This document shows positions 1 to 5,813 of a stretch of DNA of 7,751 bases, one piece after another (the stretch's first letter is position 1; each line of letters opens with the position of its first letter). The position numbers were made by a program, and so were the translations under genes. The notes beneath the pieces are model-generated. The model saw only the letters and a list, made by a program, of their open reading frames with translations. It was not told where the DNA came from and searched no databases. Origin of the DNA: Prevotella sp. (GTDB lineage Bacteria; Bacteroidota; Bacteroidia; Bacteroidales; Dysgonomonadaceae); assembly GCA_031263965.1 (NCBI GenBank), contig JAISES010000279.1, positions 1 through 7,751 of the forward strand, in the 5' to 3' direction.

Positions 1-1
1 G

Positions 2-226
2 ATCGTGGGTGTTGCCGTTTGGGATGAGGCGGCAGATACAGAAAAAGCCATCAAAGAGGACGGTATGAAGTGGCCGCAAATTCTCGATGCGAAGGAAATA
101 CCTACTAAGCTGTATGGCATAAACGGGATTCCGCATATTATGCTTATCGGCCCCGATGGCACTATCGTCGCTCACGACCTTCGCGGCGAAGCTATGAAAG
201 CCAAAATAGACGAAGTGTTGAAATAA
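2..226 (+). CDS. Thioredoxin-fold protein (TlpA/AhpC-TSA-like), C-terminal part only
   Basis: The reading frame is open from base 2, so the gene starts outside the window; 74 residues plus the stop are visible. The segment matches the second half of a TlpA/ResA-type thioredoxin domain. It has a region ending in KLYGINGIPHIMLIGPDG, where the Pro of GIPHI is at the cis-proline position, then the IMLIGPDGTIVAHDLRG strand pair, then a terminal helix KIDEVLK. In this family such proteins are usually exported or lipid-anchored thiol-disulfide oxidoreductases that reduce periplasmic cysteines. The CxxC active site would lie upstream and is not seen, so redox activity is inferred. The GTG at base 5 is internal, not a start. 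The gene converges on lpd, with a shared hairpin between them. Confidence 0.85.
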   Translation: MVGVAVWDEAADTEKAIKEDGMKWPQILDAKEIPTKLYGINGIPHIMLIGPDGTIVAHDLRGEAMKAKIDEVLK

Positions 227-251
227 ATAATCTGTTTTCGAAAGATAAAGA

Positions 252-291
252 AAAGGGGGATTCCGATTTTTAGAATGCCCCCTTTCTCTTT
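252..291. terminator. Bidirectional intrinsic terminator between thioredoxin-like gene and lpd
   Basis: Left arm AAAGGGGGATTC (252-263) pairs with GAAT-G-CCCCCTTT (273-285), leaving one bulged G (277) and a short loop. CTCTTTTATAT follows on the plus strand. On the minus strand the hairpin is followed by TCTTTATCTTT. It sits between two convergent stop codons, so it probably ends both transcripts. Confidence 0.75.
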
Positions 292-300
292 TATATCGGT

Positions 301-1656
301 TTATGCAAACAATGTCTCATGCAAAATCTCGCCCACAGTAGGATGAGGAAATACGATCGTGCGGAACTCGTCCACAGTGTATTCTTTCTCAATGGCTATT
401 CCGGCAATAACGACCAGTTCCGATGCCGGATTACCCAGCATATGGCAGCCGATGACTTTTTCATCTTCACTTATGATTAGCTTGCATACGCCGTTGCCCA
501 TTTCGTTTTCGGCAACAAAGCGTCCCGAATAGGCCATTGGCAGCTTCAATACCGAATAACTGATTCCTTTCGCCGCGAGTTCTTCTTCTGTCTGACCTGC
601 GCCTGCTATTTCGGGATTGGTGTATACTACTCCCGGAATGGCCTTGTAGCTCATACTGTCTGCTTTTCCCAAAATGTTATTGACAGCCACTTCGCCCTCA
701 CGCACAGCCGTATGTGCCAAAAGAGAGTATCCGGTAATGTCGCCGCAGGCATATACGTTCGGGTGCGATGTACGCATTTGTCCGTCTACCTTCACGCCGT
801 TGCGGAAGAGCTCCACGCCGAGCTTGTCTGTACTGAGGTTTGCCGTTACGGGGCGGCGGCCTGTGCTCAGCAATATCCGGGATGCAGGGATGGCCGATTG
901 CCCGCCGTCTTTTTCTATGATTACTTCCTTGCCTCTTATCTCTACCACTTTGGTATCGAGGTGGAAGTTTATTCCTTTCTTCGTATATTCGGCGCGGAGC
1001 ATAGCCGACAGTTCCTTGTCCATCGCGCCGAGTATCTCCGGCAGCATTTCTATTACGTCCACCCTTACACCCAAACTGTTGAAGAACGAAGCAAATTCCA
1101 TGCCGATAACTCCTCCGCCGATAATGACCAGCGATTCGGGCAGTTCCTTGTTGTCGAGAGCTTCTTTCGAGGTCCAGTAACCGCTGTCTGCCAGCCCTTT
1201 GATCGGTGGGACAATGGTTTCCGATCCTGCGCAAAGCAATACTTTGGCGGCTGTGATGGTTTCGCCGTTGCAGGTGATCAATATATTGCGCTCGCCGTCC
1301 TCGCCATCTATTACCGCCTCGCCTATGATCACCGTCACATCGTGTGCTGCCAGCTTCTGTTTGATTCCGGCTACCAGTTTGCGAACCGTTTTTTGTTTGC
1401 GGGCAATGATTTTTGGCAAGTCGAAGGAGGCTTCACCTTCAACCGAGATGCCATACTTTGCCGAGTTTTTTATATTGTCGAGCGTTTTTGCCGAATACAA
1501 AAGAGTCTTTGTGGGTATGCAGCCCTCGTTGAGGCATACTCCGCCCAACGCGTTTTTTTCGAACAAAATTGTTTTTAAACCATTGGAGGAAGCTCTTTCT
1601 GCTGCCGTGTATCCGGCAGGCCCTCCGCCGATGATTGCGATGTCGTACAATGTCAT
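301..1656 (-). CDS. lpd: Dihydrolipoyl dehydrogenase (E3), complete
   Basis: This 451-residue flavoprotein reoxidises dihydrolipoamide with NAD+. It serves as the E3 subunit of pyruvate, 2-oxoglutarate or branched-chain 2-oxoacid dehydrogenases, or of the glycine cleavage system, in the cytosol. The key motifs are all present: FAD-binding IIGGGPAGYTAA (8-19); redox disulfide GGVCLNEGCIPTK with C41 and C46; NAD-binding VIIGGGVIGMEFAS (177-190); FAD-ribityl motif YACGD (302-306); and the C-terminal dyad HPTVGE with H438 and E443, which completes the active site of the partner subunit. Length is normal for the family (about 450-475). The ATG at 1656 is supported by the Rossmann strand directly after it and an A-rich leader (AAATAAAAGAC). 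No E1, E2 or GCV gene is in the window, so the complex it serves is unknown. A related disulfide reductase is less likely because the active-site and HPTxxE motifs fit E3. Confidence 0.95.
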   Translation of the reverse strand: MTLYDIAIIGGGPAGYTAAERASSNGLKTILFEKNALGGVCLNEGCIPTKTLLYSAKTLDNIKNSAKYGISVEGEASFDLPKIIARKQKTVRKLVAGIKQKLAAHDVTVIIGEAVIDGEDGERNILITCNGETITAAKVLLCAGSETIVPPIKGLADSGYWTSKEALDNKELPESLVIIGGGVIGMEFASFFNSLGVRVDVIEMLPEILGAMDKELSAMLRAEYTKKGINFHLDTKVVEIRGKEVIIEKDGGQSAIPASRILLSTGRRPVTANLSTDKLGVELFRNGVKVDGQMRTSHPNVYACGDITGYSLLAHTAVREGEVAVNNILGKADSMSYKAIPGVVYTNPEIAGAGQTEEELAAKGISYSVLKLPMAYSGRFVAENEMGNGVCKLIISEDEKVIGCHMLGNPASELVVIAGIAIEKEYTVDEFRTIVFPHPTVGEILHETLFA

Positions 1657-1689
1657 GTCTTTTATTTAGTTACAAGTTATTATTTGCTT

Positions 1690-1810
1690 TCTCTCTCGTC
1701 CATTGCGAGATTTCTTTTCGTCATTGCGAAGGCGATACCCCGAAGTAATCTATTTATAATTAACACTTTGGATTGCTTCGCTTCACTCGCAATGACGGGA
1801 AATTTCCTAT
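1690..1810. repeat. 121-bp direct repeat, left copy
   Basis: This stretch recurs at 2302-2422, exactly 612 bp away in the same orientation, with no gaps and 5 mismatches over 121 bp. It contains a pyrimidine-rich lead-in with a CGTCCATTGCGAG half-motif, a full REP-like palindrome pair with the loop TATTTATAATTAACACTTTG, and a GGGAAATTTCCTAT tail. It lies upstream of lpd, about 34 bp before its start. With the right copy it brackets the GIY-YIG nuclease gene. Confidence 0.9.
1719..1797. repeat. REP-like inverted-repeat element, copy 1
   Basis: Left arm 1719-1750 (CGTCATTGCGA...GAAGTAATC) and right arm 1771-1797 (GATTGCTTCG...CAATGACG) are inverted copies of one palindrome, separated by a 20-bp AT-rich loop. 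The left arm has an interior GGCGATACCCC stretch instead of the usual GAGCGNAGC. The family is a high-copy intergenic palindrome type; its function is unknown here. It sits inside the left 121-bp direct repeat. Confidence 0.85.
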
Positions 1811-1848
1811 GGGATTCTCCTTTTTATTTTTCCTGCTTTTCTTTCTCT

Positions 1849-1920
1849 CGTCATTGCGAGGGTTTACCCGAAGCAATCCAGTTACTTCCTGCCGGATTAC
1901 TTCGCTTCGCTCGCAATGAC
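1849..1920. repeat. REP-like inverted-repeat element, copy 2
   Basis: Left arm 1849-1878 (CGTCATTGCGAGGG...GAAGCAATC) and right arm 1895-1920 (GATTACTTCG...CGCAATGAC) face each other across a short spacer. The element begins 5 bp beyond the stop codon of the GIY-YIG gene, so in that transcript it would fold as a 3' hairpin. A pyrimidine-rich stretch at 1811-1848 precedes it and is similar to 2275-2310. Confidence 0.8.
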
Positions 1921-1925
1921 AGGGG

Positions 1926-2225
1926 TTACCATTCTTTTATTTCGTTCCATAAATCCTTCCATTCGGGATTTATTTGTTCTATCAATTTCAACTTTTTGGA
2001 ACGGCTACCACCTTTAATTCGTTTTTCTTCGGCTATAGCTTCTTCTATCGATCCAAAAACGCTATAATACACCAGCATATTACATCCATATTTTGCAGTA
2101 AAACTTTGAGTATGTATACGTGTCTTATGTTCCTGAACACGCTCAATCAATCGTGAAGTAACACCAACATATAATGTTCCGTTTCGTTGATTAGTCATTA
2201 TGTACACACAGCCTCCTCGTTCCAT
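1926..2225 (-). CDS. Small GIY-YIG nuclease-domain protein (UvrC N-terminal/URI-like)
   Basis: This is a 99-residue stand-alone GIY-YIG domain of the kind often annotated 'excinuclease ABC subunit C-like'. The frame shows VYI (7-9) and YVG (19-21) for the GIY and YIG strands, LIERVQEH with R29 and H33 where I-TevI has its catalytic Arg and His, EEAIAEEKRIK with E67 as the likely metal-binding Glu, and INPEWKDL at the end. All expected catalytic positions are present, so it may be active on DNA; substrate and role are unknown. The frame is open upstream to 2378, but that extension is a lysine/glutamate-rich translation of repeat DNA. I start at the ATG at 2225, giving MERGGCVYIM, which fits the usual length. 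The gene stands alone, bracketed by a 121-bp direct repeat and several REP-like palindromes. Confidence 0.88.
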   Translation of the reverse strand: MERGGCVYIMTNQRNGTLYVGVTSRLIERVQEHKTRIHTQSFTAKYGCNMLVYYSVFGSIEEAIAEEKRIKGGSRSKKLKLIEQINPEWKDLWNEIKEW

Positions 2226-2243
2226 TAGTGTTTTATTTTTCTG

Positions 2244-2276
2244 GATTGCTTCACCACAAGCGGTTCGCAATGACGG
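2244..2276. repeat. Degenerate REP-like half element, copy 3
   Basis: It begins GATTGCTTCA and ends CGCAATGACGG as in the other right arms, but the middle is CCACAAGCGGTT instead of CGCTTCGCTC. It lies 19 bp upstream of the GIY-YIG start codon, in its probable leader. It encodes the spurious LRTACGEAIQ stretch of the extended reading frame. No matching left arm is visible. Confidence 0.65.
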
Positions 2277-2301
2277 GTTCTCCTTTTTCTTTTTCTGCTT
2301 T

Positions 2302-2422
2302 TCTCTCTCGTCCATTGCGAGCTTTCTTTTCGTCATTGCGAGGGCGATATCCCGAAGCAATCTATTTATAATTAACACTTTGGATTGCTTCGCTTCGCTC
2401 GCAATGACGGGAAATTTCCTAT
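2302..2422. repeat. 121-bp direct repeat, right copy
   Basis: This is the second copy of the repeat at 1690-1810, in the same orientation. The 5 differences are single substitutions, and both ends stop abruptly: beyond 2422 the sequences diverge at once (AAAGATAG here, GGGATTC at the left copy). It lies upstream of the GIY-YIG gene on that gene's strand, so it may hold its promoter. Confidence 0.9.
2331..2409. repeat. REP-like inverted-repeat element, copy 4
   Basis: Left arm 2331-2362 (CGTCATTGCGAGGG...GAAGCAATC) and right arm 2383-2409 (GATTGCTTCG...CAATGACG) enclose the same 20-bp AT-rich loop as copy 1. Its arms are closer to the consensus than those of copy 1. It is nested within the right 121-bp direct repeat. 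Confidence 0.85.
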
Positions 2423-2500
2423 AAAGATAGTGTTTTACCTTAAGATAAGCGGAAAGCCTTTAACGAAATTAGAATAAACGCATGAAAATATTATTAAACT

Positions 2501-2530
2501 GGATTGCTTCGCTTCGCTCGCAATGACGGG
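2501..2530. repeat. REP-like half element, copy 5 (single right arm)
   Basis: This is one right-arm unit (GGATTGCTTCG...CAATGACGGG) identical to the corresponding arm of copy 4 and with no partner arm. It lies about 50 bp upstream of the lipoprotein promoter. The region 2423-2500 between it and the direct repeat shows no gene or recognisable signal. Confidence 0.85.
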
Positions 2531-2559
2531 GGTCTCCTTTCTTTAACATCAGGTAAATG

Positions 2560-2590
2560 TTTTCCGGTTCGGGAAAATGCTTTATCTTTG
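2560..2590 (+). promoter_or_regulatory. Probable Bacteroidota sigma-ABfr-type promoter for the lipoprotein gene
   Basis: TATCTTTG at 2583-2590 matches the Bacteroides -7 consensus TAnnTTTG exactly. TTTT at 2560-2563 sits 19 bp upstream, where the -33 TTTG is expected, with one mismatch. The start codon is 27 bp downstream, leaving a short A-rich leader (AACAAAATATCAAACAAC) that suits initiation without a Shine-Dalgarno sequence. Confidence 0.6.
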
Positions 2591-2617
2591 TGGGATAGGA
2601 ACAAAATATCAAACAAC

Positions 2618-3058
2618 ATGAAGAAACTACTGTCTTTTGTACTGCTGCTGACTTTGTCGTATACTTTTTCGGCCTGTGGCGGCAGTGATGACGATGAACC
2701 CGAAAAATTTGTTTGGGGTGGGGACTGGAACGACCCGAATAGCCCAGGCTACAAACCCGAATACCATGGGAAGTACAATCCGATACAGGGATTGTGGAAA
2801 CATTCTCAAGACTCGCAAATAGGCTATTATTTTTCAGAAGATTATATTGGCTACGATGTTGATTTTTATGTAAGTGGAGAATATACCAAGACTAAATATT
2901 CTAAATATGGAATTAATAAAGATGCATTTCGTTATGAAACATCAAGGACTTTCCGATATAAAATGAATAAGGATGATGATAACATTCTTTATTTGGCTTC
3001 ACAAAATATGGATTTCCCTAGTGAAAATTGGCAGAAATATGTTAGAGTAAAGGAATAA
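2618..3058 (+). CDS. Small exported lipoprotein of unknown function
   Basis: The protein has 146 residues. Its N-terminus MKKLLSFVLLLTLSYTFSAC is a classic type II signal peptide with lipobox FSAC and lipidated C20. The mature start GGSDDDEPE is acidic, like the tag that directs many Bacteroidota lipoproteins across the outer membrane to the cell surface, so surface exposure is plausible. The mature part of about 127 residues is rich in Tyr, Asp and Lys. A stretch NPIQGLWKHS resembles the first strand of lipocalin-like domains, but that match is too short to assign a fold. I do not recognise the family. The frame is open upstream to 2504, but that part translates a REP element; ATG 2618 is chosen for the signal peptide and promoter spacing. 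It is a single-gene unit with its own promoter and terminator. Confidence 0.85.
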   Translation: MKKLLSFVLLLTLSYTFSACGGSDDDEPEKFVWGGDWNDPNSPGYKPEYHGKYNPIQGLWKHSQDSQIGYYFSEDYIGYDVDFYVSGEYTKTKYSKYGINKDAFRYETSRTFRYKMNKDDDNILYLASQNMDFPSENWQKYVRVKE

Positions 3059-3062
3059 AAGG

Positions 3063-3099
3063 AGAGAAGGAGCTATTTCAATAACTCCTTCTCTTTTTA
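3063..3099. terminator. Bidirectional intrinsic terminator between lipoprotein gene and phage cassette
   Basis: AGAGAAGGAG (3063-3072) pairs perfectly with CTCCTTCTCT (3085-3094) around a 12-bp loop, followed by TTTTAT on the plus strand. On the minus strand it is followed by CCTTTTATTCC. It overlaps the last codon region of the tail gene (stop at 3097-3099) and lies 4 bp past the lipoprotein stop, so it serves both convergent units. Confidence 0.85.
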
Positions 3100-5700
3100 T
3101 ATTATTTTTCGGATCAGTTTTAGCCTGCATTTTTTCTTGTTTAATGGATCGTAACCATCTGCTTCAGCAGCATAATAGAGGTCGCCGTTTAATTTTATCA
3201 GCGATTTATTCAGGTTAGCATATTCCTGCGCTGTCAGGTAACATTCAGCTATCGTATAATTATTATCGCTGTTTATCATCATCAAAAAGTAGTTCCTCAA
3301 TATAGAATCCTGTTCATCTTTATAGTTGAGTGACATTTTCTGTTTGCCTTCGTAGCTATCAGAGACTTTGGCTGCTGATATGTCAATCTGGTCGCCTACA
3401 GTTAGAGGCAACAAGCCCGAAGGATACCACAATCGCTGAGCTTTATCATAAAATTCTTTGGTGCGGGTCTCTTCATAGTCATACTCGTTTCTCCATATGT
3501 CGTTATCTGTTATTACCGGAACCTCAGCTACCACTTCTTTGTTATCTTCGTTATATAATGTCTTGAACCAGTTATAAGAAAAATTTGAGGTTTGGCTTAT
3601 TTTGGGTCCTCCTTCATTGTCGATATAATAAGTCCCTCCACCCTTGTCTCCCGAGTTTACTACTTTTATTATCTCTCCATCGTCATCTGTTGTTTCGTCC
3701 ATAGTTTGGAAATATCCCTCTTCGCCTGTGTCTATGGTAAACCCTATTTCGTATACCGAAGGAAGATTCAATGATTCGCTTGTACACTGTTTTACGTCTA
3801 TCTGGGTATCCAGGTCTATTAATGGAGCAGAACTATTGATAATATTGTTTTTCAGGTTGAGTTCAAAATTATTATTGTCTTTGCTGTTGAGATTTAGATT
3901 GAATGTTTTACAAAAGTTATCTATCCAATCGTTTATCTTTATTTCTGCCGGAAGAAATTTAACTAGGTCTAATTGAGTTGAATCGAATGTCGGCTTGTCA
4001 TTCCAGTCCATAGGTTTATCACTGCTTCCATCGTTGCCAACAGTTAGCCAGCTTTTGTCGTGTCTGAAAGGGGTTATGGACAGCTCAAAATTAATTTTAT
4101 GGCGCAGCCAGCCAAGCTGAGATTTATCTGTTCCATATACGTAGGCCCCCCCGTCTGATGTTGCTATGATGCTAAGGTTATCCCCCTTATCGAGCCATAT
4201 GATCTGATTCATAGCGCCTATTGTTGCCGTGTCTATATGGTCGACAAGTTGAAAAGAATTTAAAAGATCTACTCTTAGTGTATTTGTACTACTCGTGTTG
4301 TCCCCTATCTTCTTCTTATATCCGGGGCTTGATGTCGCCGCAAAGGATCTGTCTGAAACATCATCACTCCAAGACTTTCCGCCTTTAATTGCCATGGGGT
4401 TGCAATTCTTTTTGTTTAATGGATTCTTATAGTCAGGCGTACTACTATTATACCCCCAGGCAAAGCCGCATAGCATATGTTTGTTTTGTTTTGGGTCTAT
4501 GAAATTAACTTTTCCATTGTCTGGTAAAAATAATTCATTCGTTTCTCGGCTTTGATACTGATTATCTTTGTAAAAAGTGTTATCGTGCCTGGCCTCATTG
4601 AGGTCACTAAAGTTTCGCAATAATTTTACTTCAAAACGCCTGTTGGTTAAATTGAATGCAACAGGAACATCCATACTTGGGATAGGATGAAACACGCTAT
4701 TCGGTTCCACAACTTTATAGAACTCTCCAGAATATGCATTATTTATTTCCTGACTCAAAGCTATTCCTGCATCGAGCCTGATCTTGTATAGCCCACTATA
4801 TGGAATTGTAATTCCGGTTTGTCCGATATTTAGCCCATTGTCCGACAGGATATTTATGTTTGAATTAGAAGCATTAAAAAGATTTATTGCGTAGATCTTT
4901 GAATCTACCTCATTCATTGTGCCTCTTTTTTCTACGTCTTTTCCATCGTAGTTAGTCCAGTCACCTTTAAGAGCTATTTTGTTTGCGTTCCATGGCATTT
5001 CGTAGTTGTTACTGTTCTTGTAACTTACATAAAGGTTTTTTATTCGCTCGTCGGTCAAAGCTGTGCCTGTCAGATTGTATTTCGCACTTTTAAATAATTG
5101 CCTGAGCAAATGTACGCAGTTCACGGATGGGGGAAAGTCGTATAGATTAAACTTGACGGTTTTATCTAATACATTCTTTTTTGATGTACTCCCTTTTCCT
5201 TTTTGTAACAATTTATACAGCACCAGCGGAAATATACAAGGCGCATTCTCCCCGTATTTTTCTGTTTCGTATTTCCCTGTATTGTAGTCGGTGATGCTCT
5301 GTACCCCACTGAACGGTATCAGCCACTTCCCTGCCTGGTTCATCATTGTTTCTCCGAAAATGTCCTTTACCGTTTTGGGAGCAGGCACGCCCAGATTGCC
5401 GATGTAGGCATCGCGGGTGATTTGGCTCATGCGGAATTTGCCGTCGAATATAAGAATGCCGTCGATATAGAGGCGTACATTGTCGTACACCTTAAACTTG
5501 CCCTGCACCTCTTCCACATTGGTATAATTGAAAATCGCGTTGTTGACCGCAGTGGCGGGAAGGCTCATCTCGTACGACTTTTGCGCATCCTTTATGCTCA
5601 GTTCCGACGGCTTGATAAATACACGCTTAAGATAAATCCCCAGATTTTCGGGGTTGCCGATGTCGCACAAGCGACCGCCGATATATAATTCTATGTTCAT
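3097..5700 (-). CDS. Phage tail/baseplate-type protein, 867 aa
   Basis: The N-terminal block (about 1-120) begins MNIELYIGGRLCDIG and continues with KSYEMSLPATAVNNAIFNYT and VRLYIDGILIFDGKF. This resembles the start of large tail or baseplate proteins in Bacteroides-group phages, which open with a short 'element of local frame plus ligand graft' pattern. The C-terminus (about 750-867) has IAECYLTAQEYANLNKSLIK, then DLYYAAEADGYDPLNKKKC, also as I recall for that family. The middle is rich in Asn, Asp and Ser with no motif I can name. There is no signal peptide or membrane segment. The frame is unbroken over 2.6 kb, arguing for recent selection. The first roughly 370 bp look more GC-rich than the rest. 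It is last in the three-gene cassette, 83 bp after the terminase gene; ATG 5700 follows a run of A. The tail role is inferred from family resemblance and context. Confidence 0.6.
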   Translation of the reverse strand: MNIELYIGGRLCDIGNPENLGIYLKRVFIKPSELSIKDAQKSYEMSLPATAVNNAIFNYTNVEEVQGKFKVYDNVRLYIDGILIFDGKFRMSQITRDAYIGNLGVPAPKTVKDIFGETMMNQAGKWLIPFSGVQSITDYNTGKYETEKYGENAPCIFPLVLYKLLQKGKGSTSKKNVLDKTVKFNLYDFPPSVNCVHLLRQLFKSAKYNLTGTALTDERIKNLYVSYKNSNNYEMPWNANKIALKGDWTNYDGKDVEKRGTMNEVDSKIYAINLFNASNSNINILSDNGLNIGQTGITIPYSGLYKIRLDAGIALSQEINNAYSGEFYKVVEPNSVFHPIPSMDVPVAFNLTNRRFEVKLLRNFSDLNEARHDNTFYKDNQYQSRETNELFLPDNGKVNFIDPKQNKHMLCGFAWGYNSSTPDYKNPLNKKNCNPMAIKGGKSWSDDVSDRSFAATSSPGYKKKIGDNTSSTNTLRVDLLNSFQLVDHIDTATIGAMNQIIWLDKGDNLSIIATSDGGAYVYGTDKSQLGWLRHKINFELSITPFRHDKSWLTVGNDGSSDKPMDWNDKPTFDSTQLDLVKFLPAEIKINDWIDNFCKTFNLNLNSKDNNNFELNLKNNIINSSAPLIDLDTQIDVKQCTSESLNLPSVYEIGFTIDTGEEGYFQTMDETTDDDGEIIKVVNSGDKGGGTYYIDNEGGPKISQTSNFSYNWFKTLYNEDNKEVVAEVPVITDNDIWRNEYDYEETRTKEFYDKAQRLWYPSGLLPLTVGDQIDISAAKVSDSYEGKQKMSLNYKDEQDSILRNYFLMMINSDNNYTIAECYLTAQEYANLNKSLIKLNGDLYYAAEADGYDPLNKKKCRLKLIRKII

Positions 5701-5705
5701 ATTTT

Positions 5706-5720
5706 TTTTTAGCTTTTAGC
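5706..5720. repeat. 15-bp leader repeat (TAGCTTT type) before the tail gene
   Basis: On the minus strand this reads GCTAAAAGCTAAAAA and lies just before the ATG at 5700. The same 15 bp recur at 6977-6991 before the terminase start. It comprises one and a half 7-bp units (TAGCTTT TAGC on the plus strand). Confidence 0.8.
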
Positions 5721-5813
5721 CCCTCCAACCTCCCCAAGGGGAGGCTTAAGAGAATGATTTATATTTTATTATTTTCCTGTCCGTTATCCCCTCCTTCGGA
5801 GGGGTTGGGGAGG
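5720..5813. repeat. GC-rich inverted-repeat pair spanning the terminase gene end
   Basis: There are two hairpins: CCTCCCC/GGGGAGG (5729-5735 with 5738-5744) and CCCCTCC/GGAGGGG (5788-5794 with 5798-5804), plus flanking CCCCTCCAACC (5720-5730) and GGTTGGGGAGG (5803-5813) that can pair with each other across the whole element. This C-rich palindrome type is common between Bacteroidota genes, as I recall. Here it supplies the last ten or so codons of the terminase gene and lies in the spacer before the tail gene. Confidence 0.8.

Larger units (their letters stand above)
1690..2422. mobile_element. Candidate GIY-YIG/REP composite unit (unproven)
   Basis: A GIY-YIG nuclease gene is enclosed by a 121-bp direct repeat, with REP-like palindromes on both sides of the gene inside it. 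No transposase, target-site duplication or terminal inverted repeat was recognised. The layout could be a mobile unit, a duplication of flanking sequence, or a chance nest in repeat-rich intergenic DNA. Confidence 0.3.

Noticed and set aside
698..1234. Second minus-strand frame within lpd
   Set aside because: It is a frame-shifted shadow of lpd, Arg-rich and without motifs.
712..1578. Long plus-strand open frame (288 codons) opposite lpd
   Set aside because: It is antisense to a gene with every expected dihydrolipoyl dehydrogenase motif; its translation is Cys/Tyr/Arg-rich without any domain pattern.
1657..1700. Promoter of lpd on the minus strand
   Set aside because: TAACTTG upstream of the start only partly fits TAnnTTTG and no -33 box was convincing, so it is not listed.
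1684..2067. Plus-strand frame of 127 codons across the repeat nest
   Set aside because: Its sequence is a translation of REP-like palindromes (the RFARNDR type string) plus antisense of the nuclease gene.
2226..2378. N-terminal extension of the GIY-YIG protein
   Set aside because: The extra 51 codons translate the repeat copies and a poly-purine tract; the domain starts right after the ATG at 2225.
2504..2617. N-terminal extension of the lipoprotein from 2504
   Set aside because: It begins inside a REP-like half element and runs through the promoter; the signal peptide starts at 2618.
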